A program made the translations under genes and the position numbers. A stretch of DNA of 64,000 nt from an uncultured Reyranella sp. (GTDB lineage: Bacteria; Pseudomonadota; Alphaproteobacteria; Reyranellales; Reyranellaceae). Below, piece after piece: positions 33,336-42,660 of the stretch. The stretch's first letter is position 1. Every line of letters starts with the position of its first letter. The DNA lies in assembly GCF_945957355.1 (NCBI RefSeq), contig NZ_CAMFKM010000002.1, positions 1 to 64,000 of the forward strand, written 5' to 3'. Under the pieces are notes generated by a model. That model saw only the letters and a list, made by a program, of their open reading frames with translations. It was not told the DNA's origin and did not search any database.

Positions 33336-34652
33336 TCATCCCGGATTGTCGAGACTGAATATCCCGCTGACTTCATCATAGGCGAACACTTCGCCGAAGC
33401 GTCCCCAGGAGGTCACCGTCCGCATCGTCTGCTCGGCAAAGGATTCCGACATATGGTCCTCGAGCTCGTCGCGGAACCGGCTCGCCGGAGCACGATGCGT
33501 GCCGCGCTCGTCGAGGACGCGGCGGATGTGGCCCGCCAGCGGTACGTAGTTCAGCAGTTGCTGGGCGAACAGCTTCTTGCGGGCATCGGGCTCGAAGCCG
33601 ACGAACTGGCGTCCCGGTTCGGTGAGCTTGATGTCGCCGTCGCCCAGTTCAGCGAAGCGTAGGAGCTGCAGGACTTCGGCGACCGGGAACAGGTCGTCGA
33701 CCTCCATGTGAAGGTCGCCGGCCAGTTCCGGCAGGCCGGCATGGCCCTGGTGAGGATCGGCGGCCACCGCCTCGAGCAGGCCCGCGATCATGTTCGGCGA
33801 CACGCGCGGCAGCAGCATGGCGAGGCCGGTGCCGAAGAAATGGCCCTGGCTCGCCTTGCCCCCGGCGCGCTCCGTCATGGTGGAATAGAGATCCTCGACG
33901 ATCTGGCGGAACGCGGGATCGAGCCGGTTGCGCGGATGCGGCAGCTCGATCCTGATCTCCGCCGCCACATGGCCGGGGTTGGAGCCGAAGACCAGCACGC
34001 GATCCGACAGCAGTACCGCCTCCTCGATATTGTGCGTGACCACGGCGATCGCGGAGATCGGCAGGCGGCCCTCGATCCAGAGGTCCATGAGGTCGGTGCG
34101 CAGCGTCTCCGCCGTCAGCACGTCGAGGGCGGAAAAGGCCTCGTCCATCAGCAGCACGGTGGGCTGCACCACGACTGCCCGCGCGATGCCGACCCTCTGG
34201 CGCATGCCGCCCGACAGCTCCTTGGGATAGGCGCTCTCGTAGCCGTCGAGGCCGATCAGGTCGATGGCGGCCAGCGCCCGGCGCTTGCGCTCGGCCGGTG
34301 GGACACCCTGGGCCTCGAGACCGATCTCGACGTTCTGGAGGACGGTCAGCCAGGGGAAGAGCGCGAACGACTGGAACACCATCGCCACTTCCGGCGACGG
34401 CCCGACCACGCTCCTGCCCGCGATCCGAACCTCGCCACCGGTCGCCGGCATCAGGCCGGCGAGGATGCGCAGCAGCGTCGTCTTTCCGCAGCCGGAGCGG
34501 CCGAGGAACGAGACGATCTCGTTCTTGCCGAGGGTCAGGTTGACGTTGTCGAGGACCAGCAAGTCCTCGCCGCTTCCCTTGGGATAGACCTTGCGGATGG
34601 CGTCGACGACGACAAGCGTCTTGTCCTGCACGGGGTTCATGATTGAATCCAT
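33336..34652 (-). CDS. Nitrate/sulfonate-type ABC ATPase with C-terminal AAA-associated domain
   Basis: 438 residues. Residues 10-260 form the ATPase: Walker A GRSGCGKTT, Q-loop VFQSFALFPWLTVLQN, signature [15 protein letters not shown], Walker B VLLMDEAFSALD and H-loop THNIEEAV. The remaining ~160 residues are the extra domain (ABC-associated C-terminal) seen in some NitT/TauT family transporters, which may regulate transport. It follows the double-length permease gene by 10 bp. No periplasmic binding protein is next to it. Possible starts at 34652 or 34640 are both ATG. Confidence 0.88.
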   Translation of the reverse strand: MDSIMNPVQDKTLVVVDAIRKVYPKGSGEDLLVLDNVNLTLGKNEIVSFLGRSGCGKTTLLRILAGLMPATGGEVRIAGRSVVGPSPEVAMVFQSFALFPWLTVLQNVEIGLEAQGVPPAERKRRALAAIDLIGLDGYESAYPKELSGGMRQRVGIARAVVVQPTVLLMDEAFSALDVLTAETLRTDLMDLWIEGRLPISAIAVVTHNIEEAVLLSDRVLVFGSNPGHVAAEIRIELPHPRNRLDPAFRQIVEDLYSTMTERAGGKASQGHFFGTGLAMLLPRVSPNMIAGLLEAVAADPHQGHAGLPELAGDLHMEVDDLFPVAEVLQLLRFAELGDGDIKLTEPGRQFVGFEPDARKKLFAQQLLNYVPLAGHIRRVLDERGTHRAPASRFRDELEDHMSESFAEQTMRTVTSWGRFGEVFAYDEVSGIFSLDNPG

Positions 34653-34662
34653 GAGGCTTCTC

Positions 34663-36420
34663 CTACTCGAGCCTGAAGCGGTTCTCGGCGAGGCGGTAAA
34701 GCGGCCGCCACAGGATGCGGTTGCAGGTCGTCACCATCAGCGCCATGACCACGATGCCCAGCACGACGCGCGGGAAGTCCCCGGCGGACGTGGCGTCCGC
34801 GATGTAGGCCCCAAGCCCCTCGGCCCGCAGATGCGTGTCCCCCCAACTCACCACCTCGGCGACGATGCTGGCATTCCACGAGCCACCGGCCGCCGTCAGC
34901 GCACCGGTGACATAGTAAGGCAGGATCGCCGGTACGCCGACCTTGCGCCACCACGACCAGGAGCTGATGCGGAACAGCGCCGCGGCGTCACGCAGGTCGG
35001 TCGGGATCGCGCTGGCGCCCGCGATGACGTTGAACAGGATGTACCACTGGGTGCCCAGGATCATGAGCGGGCTCAGCCAGATGTTGGGATCGAGCCGCAG
35101 GCTGACGATCGCCACGACGGCCACGGGGAACACGACGTTGGCCGGGAAGGCCGCGAGGAACTGGGCGACCGGCTGCAGGCTCGTGGCGAGACGCGGCCTG
35201 AGGCCGATCCAAACGCCGATCGGCACCCAGACGAGGCTGGCCAGCGCGATCAGCACCAGCACCCGGATCAGGGTCAGAAACCCGTCGAACAGGGCGATGC
35301 GCAGGTCGGTGAGGCCCAGGGTCGTGCGGGTGTACAGCACGATCTGCCACAGGGCGTAGGCCGCCAGCACCAGCAGCAGCGCGATCCAGACCCTCTCGCC
35401 GGTGCGCGGCGGGGTCCCGAACTTCGGCTTGGCCGGCGGGCTGGTGAGCGGCGTCGGCAGCAGCGAGATGCGGTCCGCCACAGAGCCGACGGCGCGGATC
35501 ACATGGGGACGCACGCGGCTGCGGCGCCAGAAATCGTATAGCCACGAATGCGGCTGCGAATCGGCCGCCTGCTGTTCGAAGCGGAACTTGTCGGCCCAGG
35601 CGACGATCGGCCGGAAGATCAGCTGGTCGTAGGCCAGGATGACGGCGGCCATCATGGCGATGGCCAGCAGCACCGCCTGCAGGTCGCGCGCCTGGATCGC
35701 CAGCGCCAGCCAGGAGCCGATGCCGGGCAGCATCACCGTGGTATTGCCGACCGTGATCGCCTCGGAGGCGACGACGAAGAACCAGCCGCCCGACATCGAC
35801 ATCATGGTGTTCCAGATCAGCCCGGGCGCGCCGAACGGCACGTCGAGCCGCCAGAAGCGCAGCCATGGCGAGAAGCGGTAGTGCCGCGCCACCTCGTCGA
35901 GATCGCGCGGCACCGTGCGCAGCGACTGGTAGAAGCTGAAGGCCATGTTCCAGGCCTGGCTGGTGAAGATGGCGAAGATCGCCGCGCACTCCGCGCCCAT
36001 CACGCTGCCGGGGAAGAGCTGCAGGAAGAAGGTCACGGTGAAAGTGAGGAAGCCCAGCACCGGCACCGACTGCAGGATGTCGAGCGCCGGGATGATGACC
36101 AGCTCGGCCTTGCGGCTGCGGGCCGCCAGGGTCGCCACCACGAAGGTGAAGATCAGCGAGCAGATGATCGCGGCGAACATGCGCAGGGTCGTCCGCAGCG
36201 CATATTCCGGCAGGCGCGCGAGATCGAGCGTGACCGGCACCGCCTCGAGCTGGGCGGCCGGCGCGTTCATCTCGCGGAAGCCGTGGGCCACCAGCACGAA
36301 GACGCCGACCACCAGCACGAAGATGACCGCGTCGTAGAGATTGGGCCAGACGCCCGTACTGCCGCTCACGCCAAGCGGCACGTCGGCCTGGCGGCCCTGG
36401 TCAGGTCTGGATGCGAGCAT
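34663..36420 (-). CDS. Tandem-domain ABC permease (NitT/TauT-like)
   Basis: 585 residues containing two fused permease domains: the first about 70-280 (EAA-like motif in VARHYRFSPWLRFWRLDVPFG) and the second about 370-570 (RISSWSWWRKVGVPAILPYY). One polypeptide thus supplies both halves of the membrane channel, and the single ATPase gene downstream would dimerise. ATG at 36420 with AGGAAGG 5 nt upstream fixes the start against a much longer open frame. Substrate unknown; family members take up nitrate, sulfonates, cyanate or bicarbonate. Confidence 0.85.
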   Translation of the reverse strand: MLASRPDQGRQADVPLGVSGSTGVWPNLYDAVIFVLVVGVFVLVAHGFREMNAPAAQLEAVPVTLDLARLPEYALRTTLRMFAAIICSLIFTFVVATLAARSRKAELVIIPALDILQSVPVLGFLTFTVTFFLQLFPGSVMGAECAAIFAIFTSQAWNMAFSFYQSLRTVPRDLDEVARHYRFSPWLRFWRLDVPFGAPGLIWNTMMSMSGGWFFVVASEAITVGNTTVMLPGIGSWLALAIQARDLQAVLLAIAMMAAVILAYDQLIFRPIVAWADKFRFEQQAADSQPHSWLYDFWRRSRVRPHVIRAVGSVADRISLLPTPLTSPPAKPKFGTPPRTGERVWIALLLVLAAYALWQIVLYTRTTLGLTDLRIALFDGFLTLIRVLVLIALASLVWVPIGVWIGLRPRLATSLQPVAQFLAAFPANVVFPVAVVAIVSLRLDPNIWLSPLMILGTQWYILFNVIAGASAIPTDLRDAAALFRISSWSWWRKVGVPAILPYYVTGALTAAGGSWNASIVAEVVSWGDTHLRAEGLGAYIADATSAGDFPRVVLGIVVMALMVTTCNRILWRPLYRLAENRFRLE

Positions 36421-36481
36421 GCGTGCCTTCCTGAAAATACACAGAGGCACGGCGCCCCGCCCTACCCATCGGGCCGGTTTT

Positions 36482-36561
36482 AAGACGGCAGGCTTTCGGT
36501 TTCGTGAACGCGCCTCACGCGCGTCGTTACGCCGCTCGGGGTGGCGAAACCAGCCCGTCTT
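36482..36561 (-). promoter_or_regulatory. Structured leader upstream of the ABC operon
   Basis: AAGACGG (36482-36488) pairs with CCGTCTT (36555-36561), and inside it GGTTTCG (36498-36504) pairs with CGAAACC (36545-36551), enclosing a GC-rich region. On the minus strand it lies between the dehydratase stop and the permease start, so it could be a 5' leader structure or the terminator of the dehydratase. It does not match riboswitch classes I know. Confidence 0.35.
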
Positions 36562-36617
36562 GCCGAGGTGACGCCCGGAAAGAGCCTTTTCTGTAAGCCC
36601 TGCCGGCCGAGGAGACC

Positions 36618-38366
36618 TCAGTAGATCGACGGCTCCGCGACCGGCTTGCCGAACCCGGTTTCGAGGAAGTCGAAGTCGCAGCCCTCGTTGGCTTGCCTGA
36701 TGTGCCTGGTGAACATCCAGCCATAGCCGCGCTCGTAGCGAGGTTCGGGTTGCTTCCAGGCCGCCTTGCGTCGCGCCAGCTCCTCGTCGGAGACGTTCAT
36801 GTCGATCGTGCGCTTGTCGACGTCCAGCGAGATCATGTCGCCGGTCTTCACCAAGGCGAGCGGCCCGCCGATATAGGATTCCGGCGACACGTGCAGGATG
36901 CAGGCGCCGTAGCTGGTGCCGCTCATGCGGCTGTCCGAGATCCGCACCATGTCGCGCACGCCCTGCTTCACCAGCTTGGTCGGGATCGGCAGCATGCCCC
37001 ATTCCGGCATGCCCGGCCCGCCCTGCGGCCCCGCATTGCGCAGGATCAGCACCGTGTCCTCGGTGACGTCGAGATCCTCGCGGTCGATCGCGGCCTTCAT
37101 CGACGGATAATCGTCGAACACCAGCGCCGGCCCCGTGTGCTTCAGGAACTTCGGCGCGCAGGCGCTGGGCTTGATGACGCAGCCGTCGGGCGCGAGGTTG
37201 CCCTTGAGCACCGCGAGAGCGCCTTCCTTGTAGATCGGATTGGCGACCGAGCGGATCACGTCGTCGTTGTAGATCTCCGCGCCCTTCACGTTCTCGCCCA
37301 GGGTCTTGCCGGTGACGGTGAGCGCGTCGAGATGCAGATGATCGCGGATCTGCCCGATCAGGCCCGGCAGGCCGCCGGCATAGAAGAAGTCCTCCATCAG
37401 GTATTTGTCGCCGCTCGGCCGGATGTTGGCGATCACCGGCACCGTGCGGCTGGCGCGCTCGAAATCGTCGAGGCCGATCTTCTGGTTCGCACGCCGCGCC
37501 AGCGCGATCAGGTGAATGATCGCATTGGTCGAGCAGCCCATCGCCATCGCCACGGTGATGGCGTTGAGGAACGCCTCATGCGTCAGGATCTTCCTGGGCG
37601 TCAGGTCCTCCCAGACCATGTCGACGATGCGGCGGCCGCATTCGGAGGCCATGCGGATATGGTTGGCGTCGGCGGCGGGGATCGACGAGGCGCCGGGCAG
37701 CGACATGCCGAGCGTCTCGGCCATCGCCATCATGGTGGCGGCCGTGCCCATGGTCATACAGGTGCCGTAGGAGCGCGCGATGCCGGCCTCGACGTCGACC
37801 CAGTCGGAGTCGGTGATTTTGCCCGCGCGGCGCTCATCCCAGTATTTCCACGCGTCCGAACCGGAGCCCAGCACCTTGCCTTTCCAGTTGCCGCGCAGCA
37901 TCGGCCCGGCCGGCAGGTAGATCGTCGGCAGGCCGACGCTGATCGCGCCCAGCAGCAGCGCCGGCGTGGTCTTGTCGCAACCGCCCATCAGCACCACGCC
38001 ATCCACGGGATGCCCGCGCAGAAGCTCCTCGGCGTCCATCGCCAGCAGGTTGCGGTAGAGCATGGTCGTCGGCTTCAGCAGGCTTTCCGACAGCGACAGC
38101 GCCGGCAGCTCGATCGGGAAGCCGCCGGCCTGCAGCACGCCGCGCTTCACGTCGTCGACGCGCGTCTTGAAATGCATGTGGCAGGGCTGGGCGTCCGACC
38201 ATGTGTTCAGAATGGCGATGACCGGCTTGCCGGCCCATTCCTCCGGCGCGTAGCCCATCTGCATCGCCCGCGAGCGATGGCCGAAGGCGCGCAGATCGTC
38301 GGGCGCGAACCAGCGCGCGCTGCGCAGCTGGTCGGGAGTCTTGTTCTTTGGCTTGCTGTCCGGCAT
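36618..38366 (-). CDS. IlvD/Edd-family sugar-acid dehydratase (L-arabinonate dehydratase-like)
   Basis: 582 residues. Fe-S cluster ligands fit Cys62 (DAQPCHMH), Cys130 (MGGCDKTTP) and Cys203 (SYGTCMTMGTA). The C-terminal sequence RMSGTSYGACILHVSPES is the usual conserved end. Length and the DKTTP/GTCMTMGTA variants are closer to sugar-acid dehydratases (arabinonate, xylonate, galactonate) than to the branched-chain amino-acid enzyme IlvD. It converts an aldonate to a 2-keto-3-deoxy acid. No partner pathway genes are adjacent, so the sugar is not fixed. Confidence 0.82.
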   Translation of the reverse strand: MPDSKPKNKTPDQLRSARWFAPDDLRAFGHRSRAMQMGYAPEEWAGKPVIAILNTWSDAQPCHMHFKTRVDDVKRGVLQAGGFPIELPALSLSESLLKPTTMLYRNLLAMDAEELLRGHPVDGVVLMGGCDKTTPALLLGAISVGLPTIYLPAGPMLRGNWKGKVLGSGSDAWKYWDERRAGKITDSDWVDVEAGIARSYGTCMTMGTAATMMAMAETLGMSLPGASSIPAADANHIRMASECGRRIVDMVWEDLTPRKILTHEAFLNAITVAMAMGCSTNAIIHLIALARRANQKIGLDDFERASRTVPVIANIRPSGDKYLMEDFFYAGGLPGLIGQIRDHLHLDALTVTGKTLGENVKGAEIYNDDVIRSVANPIYKEGALAVLKGNLAPDGCVIKPSACAPKFLKHTGPALVFDDYPSMKAAIDREDLDVTEDTVLILRNAGPQGGPGMPEWGMLPIPTKLVKQGVRDMVRISDSRMSGTSYGACILHVSPESYIGGPLALVKTGDMISLDVDKRTIDMNVSDEELARRKAAWKQPEPRYERGYGWMFTRHIRQANEGCDFDFLETGFGKPVAEPSIY

Positions 38367-38411
38367 GGCTTTTCCTCCGCGCCGGACGCGACCACATTCA
38401 AGGGATCACGG

Positions 38412-38885
38412 TCAAGCCACGCCGCACGGCAGGAGGAGTTTGCTCATATAGACCGTGACGCCGAGTGCCGAGGTCTCCTCGCGGTCGATGCGGTAGCCGA
38501 AGGCAAGATAGAGACGCACGTTCGCCTCGAACATCTTGTTGGTGTAGAGGCGCACCTCGCCGTATCCCTGCTCGAGCGCCAGGCGCTCGGCGTGCGCGAG
38601 CAGGTACCGGCCGAGGCCGTGCCCCTGGAAGGCAGGTGCCACGGCGACGTTCTCGATCACCAGATGGTCACCCTTGTCGATCGTCTCGATGAGGGCCGCG
38701 AGACCGCCATCGAGGAAGGCGAGATCGATGCGATGCTGGCGCACCGCCTCGTCATAGTCGGCGCGCATCGGCAGCGGTTCGCGACCGATCACGGGCACCC
38801 ACTTGGCATAGGCTTCGCGTGTGAGCACGCGCACGGCGGCGGCATCGTCCGCTACCGCGCGCCGCAGCGCCGGTGTCTCGTCCAT
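38412..38885 (-). CDS. GNAT-family N-acetyltransferase
   Basis: 157 residues. VENVAVAPAFQGHGLGRYLLAHAE split as VIENVAVAPAFQGHGLG is the acetyl-CoA pyrophosphate-binding motif A, followed by GYGEVRLYTNKMFEANVRLY (motif B). Acceptor unknown. It begins 10 bp after the argC stop, so the two are probably co-transcribed. The start at 38885 gives the family-typical length. Confidence 0.82.
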   Translation of the reverse strand: MDETPALRRAVADDAAAVRVLTREAYAKWVPVIGREPLPMRADYDEAVRQHRIDLAFLDGGLAALIETIDKGDHLVIENVAVAPAFQGHGLGRYLLAHAERLALEQGYGEVRLYTNKMFEANVRLYLAFGYRIDREETSALGVTVYMSKLLLPCGVA

Positions 38886-38895
38886 GACGAAGGCC

Positions 38896-39855
38896 TCAGC
38901 CGACCTTGAGGCCGGTCGTCTCGTCGACGCCGGTCTTGAGGTTGATGCACTGCACCGCCGCGCCCGACGCGCCCTTGCCGAGATTGTCGAGCGAAGCCAC
39001 GGCCAGCACGTTGCCGTCGGCATCGTTGCCGTAGACGGCCAGTTCCATCGTGTTGGTGTCGATCAGACGGTCGGCCCGCAGGAAGCGGTCGCGCTCCAGC
39101 CACGCCCGGTCGGCGAGCGGCCGCACCGGCACGAAGGTCTCGCCGGCGTAGTAGTCGCTCAGCACCTGGTGGACGTCCTTGGCCGTCACCTGCTTCGTCG
39201 TGATGTCCCGCGTGATCGGCACGGTGATCAGCATGCCCTGGGCATAGTGGCCGACGGAGGGCACGAAGAGCGGCGCGTGGCTGAGGCCGGAATACTTCTT
39301 CATCTCCGGCACGTGCTTGTGCGTGAGTTCGAGCCCGTACAGGCCGAACGGCTCGACACCCGGCTGCTCATGCACCGCGATCAGCTCCTTGCCGCCGCCG
39401 GTATAGCCCGAGACGCCGAACACGGCGGGCGTCGAGTCGGCGCGGACGAGGCCGGCATCGACCAGCGGCCGCAGCAGCGCGATGGCGCCGGTCGGGTAGC
39501 AGCCCGGATTGCTGATGCGGTTGGAGTCGAGCAGCTTCTTGCGCTGGTCCTTGGCCAGCTCGGGGAAGCCGTAGGTCCAGCCGTCGGCCACGCGATGCGC
39601 CGTCGAGGCGTCGATCACGACCGTATCGGAGTCACCGATGGCGGCCACCAGCTCCTTGGCCGCCGCATCGGGCAGGCAGAGCACGGTGATGTCGGAGGCC
39701 TTGGCGATCTCGGCACGCTTCCCTAAGTCCTTGCGGTCGGCCGGCGGCAGTTCGAGCAGCTCGATGTCCGCCCGATCCTTGAGCCGGTCGAGGATCTGCA
39801 GCCCGGTGGTACCGTGCTGGCCGTCGATGAAGATCTTCGTCTTGTTGCTGGTCAT
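38896..39855 (-). CDS. argC: N-acetyl-gamma-glutamyl-phosphate reductase, short type
   Basis: 319 residues, matching the shorter class of ArgC. The NAD(P)-binding start is KIFIDGQHGTTGLQI, catalytic Cys119 is in SNPGCYPTGA, and GYTGGGKELI follows. It reduces N-acetyl-glutamyl phosphate in arginine synthesis (cytoplasm). The other arg genes are not nearby. The start at 39855 was taken over a longer frame because homology begins immediately. Confidence 0.92.
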   Translation of the reverse strand: MTSNKTKIFIDGQHGTTGLQILDRLKDRADIELLELPPADRKDLGKRAEIAKASDITVLCLPDAAAKELVAAIGDSDTVVIDASTAHRVADGWTYGFPELAKDQRKKLLDSNRISNPGCYPTGAIALLRPLVDAGLVRADSTPAVFGVSGYTGGGKELIAVHEQPGVEPFGLYGLELTHKHVPEMKKYSGLSHAPLFVPSVGHYAQGMLITVPITRDITTKQVTAKDVHQVLSDYYAGETFVPVRPLADRAWLERDRFLRADRLIDTNTMELAVYGNDADGNVLAVASLDNLGKGASGAAVQCINLKTGVDETTGLKVG

Positions 39856-40122
39856 GGTCTTCTCTCTCGATGCAGGGCCTTGAAGGGATGGCCGACTGGA
39901 GAAGGAAGGATGGAAGCCGCTTCGTCTCTCCAGCGGCTTCACGATACGGCGCGTTTGTTACTGTTGCGCGCGCGCGTTCTCTTACCGCTTTTGTGAGCGG
40001 CGACGTCGCGACCGGAGGAGGGTGGGCGAAATCATGGTGCGGCCGATATTTCATCGGGGGACCCCGATGTCAAGATGTCGCCGACCGGCTAGGCTCGATC
40101 ATTCCCTGTTTGGAGACAAGCC

Positions 40123-40617
40123 ATGAGCCAGTCCGCCCATCCCGCCCCTCATCCGGACGGTCTCTCCATGCTGGAGAAGCGCCGCATCGAGGCCGAGATC
40201 CTGAAGGAGGTCTACGAGACCCTGAAGGCCAGCCACGGAATCGAGGTCGCGAAGAAGACGATCGAGGAATCGGTGCGCCGTTCGGCCATCGAGCAGGCCC
40301 GCCAGTTCGCCGCCTCGGTGCCCGGCGGCACCTCGCTCAAGTCGTTCCAGGACATTCAGCACCTCTGGACCGCGGGCGGGTCGCTGGAGATCGACGTCAA
40401 GGAACAGACCGCCGACACCTTCACCTTCAACGTCGTGCGCTGCCGGTACGCCGAGACCTACAAGGCGATGGGCCTGGGCGAGATCGGCGCCCTGCTCTCT
40501 TGCAACCGCGACGGCGCCTTCTGCGAGGGCTACGACCCCAGGCTCAAGCTCGAACGCACGCAGACGATCATGCAGGGCGCCAGCCACTGCAATTTCAAAT
40601 ACACGTATGAAGAATGA
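40123..40617 (+). CDS. L-2-amino-thiazoline-4-carboxylic acid hydrolase-like protein
   Basis: 164 residues. A helical N-terminal part is followed by RCRYAETYKAMGLGEIGALLSCNRDG and LERTQTIMQGASHCNFKY, which is the conserved Cys-rich signature of the ATC-hydrolase family. The reference enzyme cleaves a thiazoline ring in bacterial L-cysteine formation, but most family members are uncharacterised and close relatives often sit alone. Divergent from argC across about 270 bp, which includes a GC-rich run (gcgcgcgcgc near 39967). Confidence 0.7.
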   Translation: MSQSAHPAPHPDGLSMLEKRRIEAEILKEVYETLKASHGIEVAKKTIEESVRRSAIEQARQFAASVPGGTSLKSFQDIQHLWTAGGSLEIDVKEQTADTFTFNVVRCRYAETYKAMGLGEIGALLSCNRDGAFCEGYDPRLKLERTQTIMQGASHCNFKYTYEE

Positions 40618-40626
40618 ACTGTGCGC

Positions 40627-41202
40627 CTATGGCCAGTCGGCGATAAAGCCTCGATTCTTGTAGGGCTCGATCTTGCGCCACTCAAGGAGCACCCGTTCGC
40701 GGAACAGCGCGTCGGTATGCCAGCGTTCGATCGGCGCGCCGTAGGGATTGATCGTCAGCAGCATCTTTTCGACTTCAGGCCAATGCCGGTGCAGAGTCAT
40801 GGGATAGCGGCGCGCGGTGCAGATCTTGCCCAGACAGATTACGCTTCCGATGTTTTCCCGGCCGAGTGCGGCGTCGATTACGGGAAGCGAGAAGATCACG
40901 TTCTCGCCGATGTTGGTCGCGCGATGTTCCTCGAGAATCAACGCTTCGGGCACCCCGCCGGCCACCATCGCCTGCTTGATGATCGCGCATTCGGTGCGGG
41001 TATCGCCTGCCGTCAGGCCGCCGCTCACGATGGCATGACGAAAGAAGCCACGGCTCCAAAGTCCAAGAGCGGCTTGGACCGTTTCGCCCACGCCATGGCG
41101 AGTGCCGAAGATGAACAGGAGATCGGCCGACCGGATCGGCGTGGAGATCAGATGTTCTGCGTTGATCCGCGCGATTTCCGAATCGCTCGGGAGATCGCTC
41201 AA
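40627..41202 (-). CDS. YdcF/DUF218-family protein
   Basis: 191 residues. The DUF218 pattern is seen in ADLLFIFGTRHG, HAIVSGGLTAGDTRTECAI, EEHRATNIGENV and the C-terminal NPYGAPIERWHTD. The family includes ElyC, SanA and YdcF; some affect envelope polysaccharide metabolism. No membrane segment is present here, so it appears cytosolic. The likely start is TTG at 41202, overlapping the TGA of the lipase-like gene, with GGAG 8 nt upstream. A long continuous frame through the upstream region is only a GC-rich artefact. Confidence 0.75.
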   Translation of the reverse strand: MSDLPSDSEIARINAEHLISTPIRSADLLFIFGTRHGVGETVQAALGLWSRGFFRHAIVSGGLTAGDTRTECAIIKQAMVAGGVPEALILEEHRATNIGENVIFSLPVIDAALGRENIGSVICLGKICTARRYPMTLHRHWPEVEKMLLTINPYGAPIERWHTDALFRERVLLEWRKIEPYKNRGFIADWP

Positions 41203-42599
41203 TTCAAGAACTCCGCCACCACGATGTGGCCGTCCTTGGCAGGCCACGTCCGCGTCGGGATGGTCTCGTTGTTGAACACCGCCATCACGGTGCGCGGCGG
41301 CGCTGCGTCGAAGGCCAGCCGCCCCATGGAAACGCCGGGCACGCCGTCGTTGATGCCGGGCGGCACCTTGCCGTCGAGCGAGAACTTGTCGCGGCCGACG
41401 CCGAAATAGCCGCGCGGCCGGCTCATGATCGTGACCGCGCCGGCGCCCTCGTCGGCCTTGGCGAAGGGCTGCGGCCTGAGATGCACCACGTCGCTCGAGC
41501 GCAGGAACGGCGAGCGGTAGGTGTGCGTCGTCGGCAATCCCGGGATACGGAGAACGAACTCGTAGTGGGCGTCGGCGCGGCCAACGAAGGGGCCCCACAT
41601 GCCGTCCTCGCCCGTGGTCTTGCGAAGCAGTGCCACCGCGCTCTTGCGTTCGCCCGTCTTCGCATCGACCTCGAAGATCTCGACCTCCGCGCCGGCCGCG
41701 GGGATGTTGGTGTAGGTGCCCTCGCTGAAGCCGGTCACCTTGCCGTTCAGGATCGGCAGCGGTTCCTGGGCGATGAACATGCTGCCCGGCGGCTTGCCGG
41801 TGATGTGCTCGAACATCGCGGCGAAGGCCAGCTTGTGGAACGCCACCTCGCGATGGTCGAGCCCGTCCAGGATCACGTTGCGCGCACCGCGCAGCTCCGA
41901 CGCATCGTAGCTGACGCCGGTCGGCTTGCCGGGGGCGCCGATGAAGCGGCCGTCGGGCTGCGAATACTTGTCGTTCCTGTCCGACCGGATGGCCATCATC
42001 TCGACACCGGGGATCAGATCGTCGGGCCCGTCGTTGAGGCCCTTCAGGAATGGGAAGGCGCCGTTGAACTCGCTGCCCGGCAGCAGGGACTCGGAGATCA
42101 CGATGCCCTTGTTGGGCGTGCCGCACAGAACGGCATGGCTCACCATGTCGGCGCCCCCGTTCTTCAGCATCGAGCGGATGGCATTGCCGCCGCGCGAAGA
42201 GCCCACCAGGGCGACCTTGCGGCGGCGCGTGGCCTTCAGCACCTGCACCACGAAGGACGTCAGTTCCTTCATCTGGTCCTCGGCCGAGGACCGCAACGGT
42301 TGCGGCTTCGAATCGTCGCTGCGCGCATTGGGATAGACGAAGTCGATGGCGAAAAGCTGGTTGCGCTTGTAGCCGTTGGCCTCGAAGCGCCACAGGTTGT
42401 TGATCCAGAGCGCGCTGGAATCGCCGTTGCCATGCACGAACACGACCGGCGGCGGTCCGGCTTCGGGCTGCTGACGTCGCGGTCCCGGCTGGGAGCGGGC
42501 GAGCCCGGGAAGGGCAAGCGTCGCGCACAGCACGGCAGCGCCGCCGAGCAGCGCGCGGCGGGTCGGGCCATTCTTCGAGGACCTCTGGCCCTTGCTCAT
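41199..42599 (-). CDS. Secreted lipase-like alpha/beta hydrolase
   Basis: 466 residues from ATG at 42599 (two further ATG, at 42614 and 42623, are also in frame). A twin-arginine-like signal (GPTRRALLGGAAVLCATLALPG) suggests Tat export. The catalytic domain has the oxyanion segment FVHGNGDSS, the nucleophile elbow GSSRGG and DGLDHREVA, which may include the His. Residues ~300-460 form a beta-rich C-terminal part. Substrate is not clear. It is directly upstream of and coupled to the YdcF-like gene. Confidence 0.75.
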   Translation of the reverse strand: MSKGQRSSKNGPTRRALLGGAAVLCATLALPGLARSQPGPRRQQPEAGPPPVVFVHGNGDSSALWINNLWRFEANGYKRNQLFAIDFVYPNARSDDSKPQPLRSSAEDQMKELTSFVVQVLKATRRRKVALVGSSRGGNAIRSMLKNGGADMVSHAVLCGTPNKGIVISESLLPGSEFNGAFPFLKGLNDGPDDLIPGVEMMAIRSDRNDKYSQPDGRFIGAPGKPTGVSYDASELRGARNVILDGLDHREVAFHKLAFAAMFEHITGKPPGSMFIAQEPLPILNGKVTGFSEGTYTNIPAAGAEVEIFEVDAKTGERKSAVALLRKTTGEDGMWGPFVGRADAHYEFVLRIPGLPTTHTYRSPFLRSSDVVHLRPQPFAKADEGAGAVTIMSRPRGYFGVGRDKFSLDGKVPPGINDGVPGVSMGRLAFDAAPPRTVMAVFNNETIPTRTWPAKDGHIVVAEFLN

Positions 42600-42660
42600 C
42601 ACTCCCCCAGACATTTCCCCCATGTTGGCAAATGCCGCAGGCGGGCGCTACGCTTGCCAT

